This document shows, one piece after another, positions 1-7,199 of a stretch of DNA of 9,546 nt. The stretch lies in contig JABWAJ010000181.1 in NCBI GenBank assembly GCA_013361075.1, positions 1 through 9,546 on the forward strand, written 5' to 3'. Source of the stretch: Saprospiraceae bacterium. GTDB lineage: Bacteria > Bacteroidota > Bacteroidia > Chitinophagales > Saprospiraceae. Numbering within the stretch: the stretch's first letter is position 1; every line of letters starts with the position of its first letter. Position numbers and translations under genes: made by a program. Below the pieces are notes generated by a model. The model did not search any database. It was not told the DNA's origin and saw only the letters and a list, made by a program, of their open reading frames with translations.

Positions 1-76
1 GTTCGAAAATTGTTTTTCAACGCTTAGCATGAGAAACCAGCCTTTCACGAGAGGTGTGAGGCATAAAATCAAGGTT

Positions 77-982
77 ATGAGACCCAATTGGACAGGGGTT
101 TACCCTGCTGTAACGACAAATTTTTTTGCAGACGAATCGCTTGATCTGGCTACTTTTTCCAGAAACATCGAAGCACAACTTGCCGCAGGCGTCCACGGCA
201 TTATTGTATGCGGCTCTTTGGGAGAAAACAGCACCCTTAGCTTCGACGAAAAATTACTGCTGCTGGAAACCGCTAAACAAACGGCAGCAGACCGCGTGCC
301 GGTAATCATCTGCTTAGCGGAATGCAACACCAGTGAAGCCATTCGTTTTGCGAAAGCAGCCGAAAAATCTGGTGCTGATGGCTTCATGATGCTACCACCT
401 ATGCGCTATCATTCGGATGACCGCGAAACCCTGCACTACCTGCATCGGGTTGCCGACGCAACCGATCTGCCGGTCATGCTTTACAACAACCCCGTAGCTT
501 ACAAGACTTTTTTGTCTATTCCGATGCTTCGGGATTTGGCTCAAAACGCACACTTTGAATCCATGAAAGAGTCAACTGGTGATATCCGTTACCTCACTGA
601 CCTCATTAATGCTTTTGGTAGCCGCTTTAAAATCCTCTGTGGTGTTGACGACCTGGCTTTCGAGAGTTTAATCATGGGTGCCGATGGTTGGGTCGCTGGC
701 CTTGTAGTGGCTTTTCCCGAAGAAACAGTAGCCATTTATGAGTTGGCCAAACAAGGACGCATATCCGAAGCCAGGGATATTTATCGCTGGTTTTTCCCCC
801 TCCTGCATCTGGATATTGGGACTAAATTTGTGCAAAACATCAAATTGGCAGAAGCTGCTACTGGCATGGGTTCCGAAATGGTACGGCAGCCCCGGCTCCC
901 TCTGGTTGGTGCTGAACGCGATCAGGTATTGCAGGTCATTGAAACGGCACTGGCAAATCGCCCTGTGCTTCCAAAACGTTAA
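77..982 (+). CDS. DapA-superfamily lyase, probable 1-pyrroline-4-hydroxy-2-carboxylate deaminase
   Basis: Class I aldolase-type TIM-barrel enzyme of the dihydrodipicolinate synthase/N-acetylneuraminate lyase superfamily, 301 aa from the chosen ATG, a normal family length. Visible marks are the GSLGE loop (residues 46-50), the active-site tyrosine Y136 in YNNP, and the Schiff-base lysine K164 in ESMKEST. True DHDPS has YNVPSRTG, with an arginine for the dicarboxylate substrate. Here YNNPVAYKT replaces it, so a lysine-biosynthesis DapA is unlikely. The next two genes are an oxoglutarate semialdehyde dehydrogenase and a 4-hydroxyproline epimerase, so the inferred reaction is deamination and dehydration of 1-pyrroline-4-hydroxy-2-carboxylate to 2-oxoglutarate semialdehyde in the cytoplasm. 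The frame is open leftwards to the window edge with an in-frame ATG at 29. I prefer 77 because the extra 16 residues are basic and unlike the family N-terminus, which begins near WTGVYPA. A KdgD-like or other dehydratase is the main alternative. Confidence 0.85.
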   Translation: MRPNWTGVYPAVTTNFFADESLDLATFSRNIEAQLAAGVHGIIVCGSLGENSTLSFDEKLLLLETAKQTAADRVPVIICLAECNTSEAIRFAKAAEKSGADGFMMLPPMRYHSDDRETLHYLHRVADATDLPVMLYNNPVAYKTFLSIPMLRDLAQNAHFESMKESTGDIRYLTDLINAFGSRFKILCGVDDLAFESLIMGADGWVAGLVVAFPEETVAIYELAKQGRISEARDIYRWFFPLLHLDIGTKFVQNIKLAEAATGMGSEMVRQPRLPLVGAERDQVLQVIETALANRPVLPKR

Positions 983-987
983 CCAGC

Positions 988-2568
988 ATGGATTTAATGG
1001 GCAAACAATTTATTGGCTACGGTCGCAGCAGTGAAGGAACCGCTACTTTTCAAACCATGGATCCTTCAACCGGGCAGGCATTGCCAGGCACGTTTTATGC
1101 AGCAAGTCCAAAAGAAGCCGATCAGGCAATGCAGTTGGCCTCAGCAGCATTTGAGGCATACAAAAATGCAGGAGGTATTTCCAGGGCTGCTTTCCTGAAT
1201 GCCATAGCCGACGAAATTCTGGCGCTTGGCAATGCTCTGATCCAGCGGGCCATGGCCGAAACAGCCTTGCCACAGGCAAGGCTCGAAGGCGAACGCGGCC
1301 GCACAGTGGGGCAGTTGCGGTTATTTGCTCACTACCTTGAAGAAGGCTCGTGGGTAGAAGCCCGCATTGACCCTGCCCTACCGGATAGGCAACCATTGCC
1401 CCGGGCTGACATCCGCAACATGCTGACGCCACTGGGCCCGGTAGTGGTTTTTGGCGCAAGTAATTTCCCACTGGCATTCTCAACTGCCGGTGGCGATACG
1501 GCTTCGGCCCTGGCTGCCGGATGTCCCGTAGTCTTCAAGGCGCACCCGGCCCACGCCGGTACCTGCGACCTGGTGGCCCGGGCAATTGTGGCAGCAGCTC
1601 AAAGAACGGGCATGCCGGAAGGCGTTTTTTCCCTGTTGTTTGATCCTGGCCATGAAACTGGTTCAACCCTCACGCAGCATCCATTGACCCGTGCCGTTGC
1701 TTTTACCGGTTCGCAAAAAGGAGGCATGGCACTGTACCATCTGGCGCAACAGCGTATGGAACCCATTCCGGTTTTTGCCGAAATGGGCAGCATCAATCCG
1801 GTAATTCTGTTTCCCGAAGCCCTGCAACAACGTTCAGCAGCCCTTGCAACCCAACTCGCAGCATCGGTCATCCTCGGTGTTGGTCAATTCTGTACCAATC
1901 CTGGCCTGATCCTCGCCATAGAATCGCCTGAACTCAATGATTTTTTGGAACAATTGGGCACAGCCATAGAAGTATCAGCACCAGGGGTAATGCTCAGTGC
2001 CGGGATTCGGGAAAATTTCAGTGCTTTGGCGGCAGAAATGTTGGAGCAAAAAGGCGTAGAAGTCGTCGGAAAATCAAAAAGTCAGACCAACGAACACCAG
2101 GCAGCCCCCCTCATTGGTAAGGTCAGTGCTGCCCGGTTTTTGGAAAACCCTCGTTTGCACGAAGAAGTATTCGGGCCTTTTTCATTAATGGTCACCTGTA
2201 AGGATGTTCGGGAACTGTCACAGATCATTCAGGCGCTGCCGGGCCAGTTAACAGGCACACTGATGGCAGAACCTTCTGAAATAGAAAATTATGAAGGGAT
2301 CGTATCCCTCCTCCGCAATAAAGTCGGCCGGTTAGTTTTTAATGGTGTACCAACTGGTGTGGAAGTGGGCCACGCCATGCAGCACGGTGGGCCATTCCCG
2401 GCGACGACAGATAGCAGATTTACTTCGGTAGGGACTGCCGCAATCCGGCGTTTTGTACGACCTGTGGCCTATCAGGATTTCCCGGATGCCTTATTGCCAG
2501 ATGCCCTGAAGCGAAACAATCCGCTGAATATCTGGAGATTGACAAATGGAGAGTGGAGTAAATCATAG
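988..2568 (+). CDS. Aldehyde dehydrogenase, probable 2,5-dioxovalerate (2-oxoglutarate semialdehyde) dehydrogenase
   Basis: NAD(P)+-dependent aldehyde dehydrogenase of 526 aa, inferred to oxidise 2-oxoglutarate semialdehyde to 2-oxoglutarate, the last step of hydroxyproline breakdown. The catalytic set is complete: N159 in ASNFP, cofactor-binding K184 in VFKAHP, the FTGSQKGG nucleotide loop (residues 239-246), general-base E265 in FAEMGS, nucleophile C302 in GQFCTNPG, and E393 in EEVFGPF. The length and the C-terminal extension after about residue 480 match the oxoglutarate-semialdehyde dehydrogenase subgroup better than ordinary ~480-aa betaine or succinate-semialdehyde enzymes. The gene starts 5 bases after the previous stop, so the two are surely co-transcribed. 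A second in-frame ATG at 997 (M4) is an equally possible start. No Shine-Dalgarno is visible to decide. The same aldehyde also arises in sugar-acid pathways, but the downstream epimerase points to hydroxyproline. Confidence 0.9.
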   Translation: MDLMGKQFIGYGRSSEGTATFQTMDPSTGQALPGTFYAASPKEADQAMQLASAAFEAYKNAGGISRAAFLNAIADEILALGNALIQRAMAETALPQARLEGERGRTVGQLRLFAHYLEEGSWVEARIDPALPDRQPLPRADIRNMLTPLGPVVVFGASNFPLAFSTAGGDTASALAAGCPVVFKAHPAHAGTCDLVARAIVAAAQRTGMPEGVFSLLFDPGHETGSTLTQHPLTRAVAFTGSQKGGMALYHLAQQRMEPIPVFAEMGSINPVILFPEALQQRSAALATQLAASVILGVGQFCTNPGLILAIESPELNDFLEQLGTAIEVSAPGVMLSAGIRENFSALAAEMLEQKGVEVVGKSKSQTNEHQAAPLIGKVSAARFLENPRLHEEVFGPFSLMVTCKDVRELSQIIQALPGQLTGTLMAEPSEIENYEGIVSLLRNKVGRLVFNGVPTGVEVGHAMQHGGPFPATTDSRFTSVGTAAIRRFVRPVAYQDFPDALLPDALKRNNPLNIWRLTNGEWSKS

Positions 2569-2589
2569 TCTATACGATCAAAAACACAC

Positions 2590-3591
2590 ATGGCAACCAA
2601 AACTTTTTTCTGCATTGACGCCCACACCTGTGGCAACCCTGTGCGCCTCGTGGCTGGCGGCGGCCCCATCCTGTACGGGCAAAACATGAGCGAAAAGCGC
2701 CAGCATTTTTTGCGGGAATACGACTGGATTCGTCGCGGACTAATGTTTGAACCCCGGGGCCACGACATGATGTCGGGCAGTATCCTTTACCCGCCACATG
2801 ATCCGGAGAATGATGTGGCGGTACTTTTCATCGAAACAAGCGGTTGCCTGCCTATGTGCGGCCATGGCACCATTGGCACCATTACCATCGCCATTGAGCA
2901 CGGCCTCATCCAGCCCAAAACTCCCGGAATCGTGCGCATGGAAGCACCAGCGGGGTTGGTACACATTCGCTATGAGCAATCCGGCACGAAAGTTACCTCT
3001 GTCAGGCTGACCAATATTCCTTCCTTTCTCTTCGCTGAAAACATTCAGGTGGAATGCCCGGACCTTGGCTTCTTAAAGGTAGATGTTGCGTATGGCGGCA
3101 ATTTTTATGCCATTGTGGATGTGCAGGAAAACTTCCCTGGATTGGAGCATTTCAAAGCCGAACAATTGGTGGCATGGAGTCGCGAGCTGCGCAACCGGAT
3201 CAATGCTACGCATGAATTTGTCCACCCACTTGATCCCACCATCAACGGGCTCACCCATATTGAATGGACCGGCGCGACCATTTCGTCTGAAGCCAGCGCC
3301 CGCAATGCAGTTTTTTACGGAGACAAAGCCATTGATCGTTCACCCTGTGGCACAGGTACTTCGGCGCGCATGGCTCAATGGCACGCCCGTGGTAAGTTGA
3401 AAGCAGGAGACTTATTCATTCACGAAAGCATCATCGGGAGCCAGTTCATCGGTCGGGTAGAAGGCATTACCAAAGTTGGTTCTTATCCTGCAATTATCCC
3501 GTCTATTGAAGGCTGGGCACGCGTGTACGGGCACAATACGATTACAATTGACGAAGAAGATCCTTATGCCTTTGGTTTTCAGGTGATTTGA
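2590..3591 (+). CDS. 4-hydroxyproline 2-epimerase (proline racemase family)
   Basis: Proline-racemase-family protein of 333 aa, the usual length. It should interconvert trans-4-hydroxy-L-proline and cis-4-hydroxy-D-proline without a cofactor, through two active-site cysteines acting as acid and base. Both are present: C90 in PMCGHGTIG and C253 in DRSPCGTGTSAR. Enzymes that dehydrate trans-3-hydroxyproline in this family have lost one of the two cysteines, so epimerase or racemase chemistry is expected. The N-terminal FFCIDAHTCGNPVR and the central PLDPTINGLTHIEW segments are also typical of hydroxyproline epimerases rather than proline racemases. The gene follows the dehydrogenase by 21 bases and closes the operon. 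It ends 3 bases before the stop of the convergent peptidase gene, with no room for a separate terminator. Epimerase versus proline racemase specificity rests on motif resemblance and on the neighbours. Confidence 0.9.
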   Translation: MATKTFFCIDAHTCGNPVRLVAGGGPILYGQNMSEKRQHFLREYDWIRRGLMFEPRGHDMMSGSILYPPHDPENDVAVLFIETSGCLPMCGHGTIGTITIAIEHGLIQPKTPGIVRMEAPAGLVHIRYEQSGTKVTSVRLTNIPSFLFAENIQVECPDLGFLKVDVAYGGNFYAIVDVQENFPGLEHFKAEQLVAWSRELRNRINATHEFVHPLDPTINGLTHIEWTGATISSEASARNAVFYGDKAIDRSPCGTGTSARMAQWHARGKLKAGDLFIHESIIGSQFIGRVEGITKVGSYPAIIPSIEGWARVYGHNTITIDEEDPYAFGFQVI

Positions 3592-3594
3592 CTC

Positions 3595-5967
3595 CTATTT
3601 CAGTGTCTCTTCGAACAACTTGTAAATCCGTTTGTACTCATCCGCCCAACTGCTGGGTTCCACAAACCCGTGGTCTTCCATTGGATAAACGGCAAACTCC
3701 CAACCATCTTTGCCCAGCTCAATCAGGCGTTGCGACAAGCGTACCACATCCTGAAACTGCACATTCGTATCCACCATGCCGTGCAAAATGAGCAGGCGGT
3801 CTTTCAACCCCTCGGCATGGTAGATTGGGGAACTGCGAGCATAGGCAATGCTGTCCAATGCCGGTGTATTCAGGATATTGGCCGTATAAGGGTGGTTGTA
3901 GTGCGCCCAATCGGTCACTGAGCGCAGGGCCGCACCACTTTTAAACGTACCTGGCGAAGTGAATAATCCCATGAGGGTGATGAAGCCGCCATAAGAGCCG
4001 CCGTAGATGCCGATGCGTTTGGCATCCACACCCAATTCCTTTACGAGATAGCGGGCACCGTCTACATGGTCGTCAAGATCTTTGCCTCCCATATACCGGT
4101 AAATGGCCGTGCGCCAGTCGCGCCCATAGCCACTGCTGGCCCGGTAATCAATATCCAGCACGGTGTATCCGTTGTCGGCCAGGTAATTGTGGAACATAAA
4201 CTCGCGGTAATAAGTGCTCCACCATTTATGCACGTTCTGCAGGTAACCGGCACCATGTACAAAAATGACTGCGGGCCCTCCCTTTTTAACTTTTTCAGGG
4301 CGGTAGAGCCGGGCCGGCACCTTCACGCCATCGCGGGCTGTAAACCAGATAATTTGAGGATCGCGCCATTTATAGTTATCAAATTTGACCGTAGTGGATT
4401 TCGTCAGTTGGCGCATGGCAGCACCTGGTTTGTTTTCCATAACGTACAATTCCCAGGGGCGGTTGCTGTAGGAGTGTCGTACTGCAAGTAGTTTCTCATC
4501 CGGGGAAAGGCTTACCTCGTTAGCTCCTGTTTTTGCTGTGATTTTTTCCAGATTGCCGCCGTTCAGGGGCAGGCGGTAGAAATGTTGTTCGTGCGGCCCT
4601 TCTGCGTTGGCGGTAATATAAAACCACTGTTTGTCTTTAGACAGGAAAGCGTCCAATACTTCAAATTTCCCATTTGTCAGTGCTTTTTTCTCCAGAGTTT
4701 CTACATCCTGTGTGTAAAGTTGGGAAAAGCCGGTAGATTCCGACTGGAACCAAATGCGCTTGTTGTCAGGCATCCAGCCGATATTGCCCGCCGAAAAATT
4801 AGAGCCGACACCGGGGCCACCCACCCAGGCATCGTCGTGCTGCCGGTCAAGCAATTTAAGTTTGCCGGTTGACAGGTCAAGCAGCAGTATCCATCGGTCT
4901 TTGTTATCCATAGCACGCACGACGACGACAGCTTTGCCATCTTCCGAAAAAACCGGACCGTGTACCATCACTTCACGCGGATTTTTATACTTCGGATTGT
5001 AAGCGGTAGTGTCTTTGTGGTATTCGGCCAAATAGGCGGGCTTTTCGTAAATGCCCGCTATTTGCTTGACATCCAATACATAATGCGTATCTCTATCAAT
5101 ATCATAAACCCCCGTTTCGTAAGTATCTCCGGCTGTACCCACTTTCTGCCGGGCATTCAGGTCTTCTATATAGCCCGATTCGGTGACGAAATCGGGTACT
5201 TTAGTGCCTTTGCCACGCGATGGAGTGCTGAGGCGGTAGGTGATGTATTTCATATCCGGGCTGACCTGCAGGTTCGACAATTGTTGGCGTTCGCCATAGG
5301 TAATTTCGCGTGGGCGCCTGGGTTCGAGGGTTTTGCTGCGGCGATCACGGGTTTCGCGGGTGGCTTTGCGCTCAGCCAGCACGTCAAACCATTCGAGCTG
5401 GTCGTTTTTCAGCCACTGCTCCTGGTCTGAAAGCGGAGATTCGGACTTGGCCGGCCCACGCCGGAAATCGGTCAGTTGCTGCAAGGTACCGCCTGCAATT
5501 TCCCAGGCGTAAAGGTTGTTGCCTTGCTGGTAAATGATGTATTTTTCATCTCCGGAAAAGCGGGCATTGCTTTCACGGTCCACGGTATTGGTAAGCTGCC
5601 GCTTCTGACTGCTGTTGAGGTCTAACAGGAAGAGGTCGCCGTTTTTGCCGTAAAGTTTTTGTGATCGGTTTTTGTTATACACGCCGCCTTCCGGTAGCTC
5701 ACGGAGGGCTTCCGGCGTCAATTTTTGCGGCAGACCGCCTTCAATCCCCACAGAATAGGTGCTGCGCAGGGTGTCGAGATCCGGATTCCACGAAAAGTAG
5801 ATCGTTTTGCTGTCTTCCGACCATGAGACATCCTGCGGAGCAAAACCAGTAAACCGTTCGCCCTGCATAAACTGTTCAATTTTTAGCACTGAGCGATTGG
5901 CCGGTTTTTGTGCGATAAGCGGCACCAGCAATGCAAGGGAAAAGATGGTTAAGGTAAAAAACCTCAT
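3595..5967 (-). CDS. Exported S9 family serine peptidase (prolyl oligopeptidase/DPP-IV-like)
   Basis: A 790-aa protein with a short N-terminal signal peptide (hydrophobic residues 3-19, likely cleaved near LIAQ-KP), so it is probably periplasmic or surface exposed. Residues ~30-530 show repeated WD-like strands with phrases such as SEDSKTIYFSW, SPDMKYITY and MPDNKRIWFQSESTG, which fits a DPP-IV-type beta-propeller. The C-terminal alpha/beta-hydrolase domain (~540-790) has HGAGY (571-575), nucleophile S658 in YGGSYGGF, D733 in HGMVDTNV and H766 in MEDHGF, a complete catalytic triad. S9 enzymes of this type cleave short peptides after proline or alanine. I do not see the double-glutamate motif (D-W-x-Y-E-E) that anchors the substrate amino terminus in DPP-IV. 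The matching region near residues 182-200 reads EQWLKNDQLEWFDVL, so dipeptidyl specificity is uncertain. It converges on the hydroxyproline operon and is divergent from the sensor kinase. Confidence 0.9.
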   Translation of the reverse strand: MRFFTLTIFSLALLVPLIAQKPANRSVLKIEQFMQGERFTGFAPQDVSWSEDSKTIYFSWNPDLDTLRSTYSVGIEGGLPQKLTPEALRELPEGGVYNKNRSQKLYGKNGDLFLLDLNSSQKRQLTNTVDRESNARFSGDEKYIIYQQGNNLYAWEIAGGTLQQLTDFRRGPAKSESPLSDQEQWLKNDQLEWFDVLAERKATRETRDRRSKTLEPRRPREITYGERQQLSNLQVSPDMKYITYRLSTPSRGKGTKVPDFVTESGYIEDLNARQKVGTAGDTYETGVYDIDRDTHYVLDVKQIAGIYEKPAYLAEYHKDTTAYNPKYKNPREVMVHGPVFSEDGKAVVVVRAMDNKDRWILLLDLSTGKLKLLDRQHDDAWVGGPGVGSNFSAGNIGWMPDNKRIWFQSESTGFSQLYTQDVETLEKKALTNGKFEVLDAFLSKDKQWFYITANAEGPHEQHFYRLPLNGGNLEKITAKTGANEVSLSPDEKLLAVRHSYSNRPWELYVMENKPGAAMRQLTKSTTVKFDNYKWRDPQIIWFTARDGVKVPARLYRPEKVKKGGPAVIFVHGAGYLQNVHKWWSTYYREFMFHNYLADNGYTVLDIDYRASSGYGRDWRTAIYRYMGGKDLDDHVDGARYLVKELGVDAKRIGIYGGSYGGFITLMGLFTSPGTFKSGAALRSVTDWAHYNHPYTANILNTPALDSIAYARSSPIYHAEGLKDRLLILHGMVDTNVQFQDVVRLSQRLIELGKDGWEFAVYPMEDHGFVEPSSWADEYKRIYKLFEETLK

Positions 5968-5989
5968 GATCGGATGGTTTGGTGTGGGA

Positions 5990-5997
5990 CGAAGATA
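5990..5997 (-). promoter_or_regulatory. Weak candidate -7 promoter element for the S9 peptidase gene
   Basis: On the minus strand this reads TATCTTCG, one mismatch from the Bacteroidota -7 consensus TAnnTTTG, 22 bases upstream of the peptidase ATG. No clear -33 TTG lies at the usual ~19-base spacing, so this is only the best match in the spacer. Confidence 0.25.
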
Positions 5998-6003
5998 GAA
6001 GGG

Positions 6004-6052
6004 ATTTTGATAATTTGAGTATTCTGAGATTTGGTTATTTGAGGATTTGACT
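6004..6052. repeat. Degenerate octamer tandem repeat (ATTTGAGT-like, six units)
   Basis: Six consecutive units: ATTTTGATA, ATTTGAGT, ATTCTGAG, ATTTGGTT, ATTTGAGG, ATTTGACT. The first is 9 bases and the rest are 8. A reverse-complement copy, CTCAAAT, follows at 6066-6072 and could pair with ATTTGAG at 6037-6043. It lies in the divergent spacer between the peptidase and the sensor kinase and encodes nothing I can recognise. Confidence 0.75.
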
Positions 6053-6086
6053 GGGGTATTAAAAGCTCAAATGACTGAACTTCACA

Positions 6087-6112
6087 AAGAGTATGCTTTA
6101 TGACATATTCTT
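6087..6112. promoter_or_regulatory. 9-bp inverted repeat, operator-like dyad in the divergent spacer
   Basis: AAGAGTATG (6087-6095), an 8-base spacer, then CATATTCTT (6104-6112). The arms are complementary except for one G/T position. There is no T-run on either side, so it is not a terminator. Its place between two divergent genes suits a regulator binding site, but a transcript hairpin is equally possible. Confidence 0.4.
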
Positions 6113-6140
6113 AATTCTGGCAAAAACTACCCAAGTGTGT

Positions 6141-6179
6141 AGGGGGGGATATCAAAATCTGAGAGTAGCTTTTCCCCCT
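6141..6179. repeat. G-run/C-run inverted repeat upstream of the sensor kinase
   Basis: A run of seven G (6142-6148) pairs with a run of five C (6174-6178). With flanking A/T and two wobble pairs this gives a ~9-bp stem (6141-6149 with 6171-6179) around a 21-base loop. It lies about 60 bases before the kinase ATG and could fold in its 5' leader. No T-run follows, so it is not a classical terminator. Confidence 0.4.
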
Positions 6180-6239
6180 TGAAGCGCAATACAGATTGTG
6201 GAGGCTTGGTTTCAAACAATCTGTGACTTCTGTCAAGCT

Positions 6240-7022
6240 ATGAAGATGTATGAAAAACCGCCCGACATGCCCCTGCCTGCCATTATTTTACCCGACATAA
6301 ACACCATTTTATGTTGGGAGATCTTGATACTGCTGCTGTTTGCATCGGGAATGATACTTGTATGGAAAACAGCAAAAAAACGCATTGAGCATCAGGTTTC
6401 TCAGCGCATTCGTCAACAAATTGCGCACGATTTTCACGACGAACTCGGCGGCAAACTTTCTATCATCTCCATGTATGCTGAACTAACGAGTCAACAATTA
6501 GACCGCGATCCGGAAATAGCCAAGGCCTATCTCGGCAAAATTTCAGTGCATGCCAGTCGCCTCTACGAAACCGTCAAAGATATGTTGTGGGCCTTGAATC
6601 CGGACCTGGACAACAGCCACGACCTGCTGCTCAGGTTGAAGGATTTTGGGGAAGAACTGTTTGCCGACAGCACCATCCAGTTTTCGGCAAAATCCAGCGG
6701 AGGCCTACAGGGACTTAAGCTTTCTTTAGACCAAAAACGCCACCTGCTCCTGCTGTTTAAAGAAGGCATGCACAATGTGCTCAAACATTCCGGAGCAAAA
6801 CTTGTCCTGCTGGAAGCAGCGATCATAGGAAGTGAGTTCGTTTTTTCCCTGAGTGATGATGGAAGAGGGTTTGATCCCCAAGCGATTTCTGCAGGCGAAG
6901 GCCTGAAGAGTATGAAAAACAGGGCAGCAAAATTAGGGGGTGCCATCCGGATGGAATCCAATAAACCCGGTTCCAGAATTGAGGTTCGCATTGCCTTGCC
7001 TGCCGGGGGTCAGTTGGGGTAA
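6240..7022 (+). CDS. Compact membrane sensor histidine kinase (HisKA_3/NarL-partner type)
   Basis: Histidine kinase of 260 aa from the ATG at 6240. An in-frame GTG at 6198 would give 274 aa, and ATGs at 6246 and 6267 are also possible. Numbering below counts from the GTG. One transmembrane helix (~37-57) is followed directly by a dimerisation/phosphoacceptor segment, IAHDFHDELGG, with H80 as the likely phosphorylated residue. The HATPase domain has the N box EGMHNVLKHSG (N193), DDGRGFD (220-226) and the GLKSMKNRAAKLGG lid/G2 segment. The first 36 residues hold no recognisable sensor domain. The juxtamembrane stretch resembles the end of the large propeller/Y_Y_Y sensors common in Bacteroidota, but here no propeller precedes it. 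The response regulator 177 bases downstream is the expected partner. Input may come from another membrane protein, from the helix itself or from the cytoplasmic part. Confidence 0.88.
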   Translation: MKMYEKPPDMPLPAIILPDINTILCWEILILLLFASGMILVWKTAKKRIEHQVSQRIRQQIAHDFHDELGGKLSIISMYAELTSQQLDRDPEIAKAYLGKISVHASRLYETVKDMLWALNPDLDNSHDLLLRLKDFGEELFADSTIQFSAKSSGGLQGLKLSLDQKRHLLLLFKEGMHNVLKHSGAKLVLLEAAIIGSEFVFSLSDDGRGFDPQAISAGEGLKSMKNRAAKLGGAIRMESNKPGSRIEVRIALPAGGQLG

Positions 7023-7199
7023 ACATAGCCAAAATTAAAATTCACCGTTGAAGCAACGATTTGTAACAAACTGTGTCCTTAATCACGTCAATAGGATAAA
7101 AAAGAGAACCATAGCCTTCCAAAAAACCAAAATTGCCGAATGACCGCCTGGCGTTTGTTCGGATTAGCACTCATTCATCCGACTAAAACACACAAAGCT
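7023..7199. promoter_or_regulatory. Kinase-regulator spacer with three small dyads
   Basis: This 177-base gap is long for a kinase-regulator pair. It contains CGTTG-AAG-CAACG (7046-7058), the near-palindrome TTTGTAACAAA (7060-7070), and TCGGAT-N12-ATCCGA (7159-7182), which ends 17 bases before the regulator ATG. CATAGCC and CCAAAATT/CAAAATT-type words occur at both ends (7024-7036 and 7110-7134). No T-run follows any dyad, so I see no intrinsic terminator. The regulator may have its own promoter or autoregulatory site here. I see no coding potential except the rejected N-terminal extension of the regulator. Confidence 0.35.

Noticed and set aside
1..27. Possible tail of an upstream gene (stop TAG at 25-27 in frame 1, or TGA at 30-32 in frame 3)
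   Set aside because: Only 8-9 codons are visible, and two frames are equally possible. Too little to annotate.
29..76. N-terminal extension of the DapA-like protein from the ATG at 29
   Set aside because: The 16 extra residues are basic and precede the normal family start. The ATG at 77 gives the usual ~300 aa. The frame is open to the edge, so this cannot be fully excluded.
1043..1483. Long minus-strand frame inside the aldehyde dehydrogenase gene
   Set aside because: It lies entirely within a gene with complete catalytic motifs. Its composition is odd and no domain is seen, so it is a shadow frame.
4960..5430. 156-codon plus-strand frame opposite the S9 peptidase
   Set aside because: It overlaps a well-supported propeller region. 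The translation is hydrophobic without family features, a shadow.
6563..6991. Minus-strand frame opposite the sensor kinase
   Set aside because: Ser/Leu-rich translation antisense to conserved kinase motifs, a shadow.
7140..7199. Longer response-regulator start at 7140
   Set aside because: It would add 20 residues before the first beta strand of the receiver domain, which is not seen in the family.
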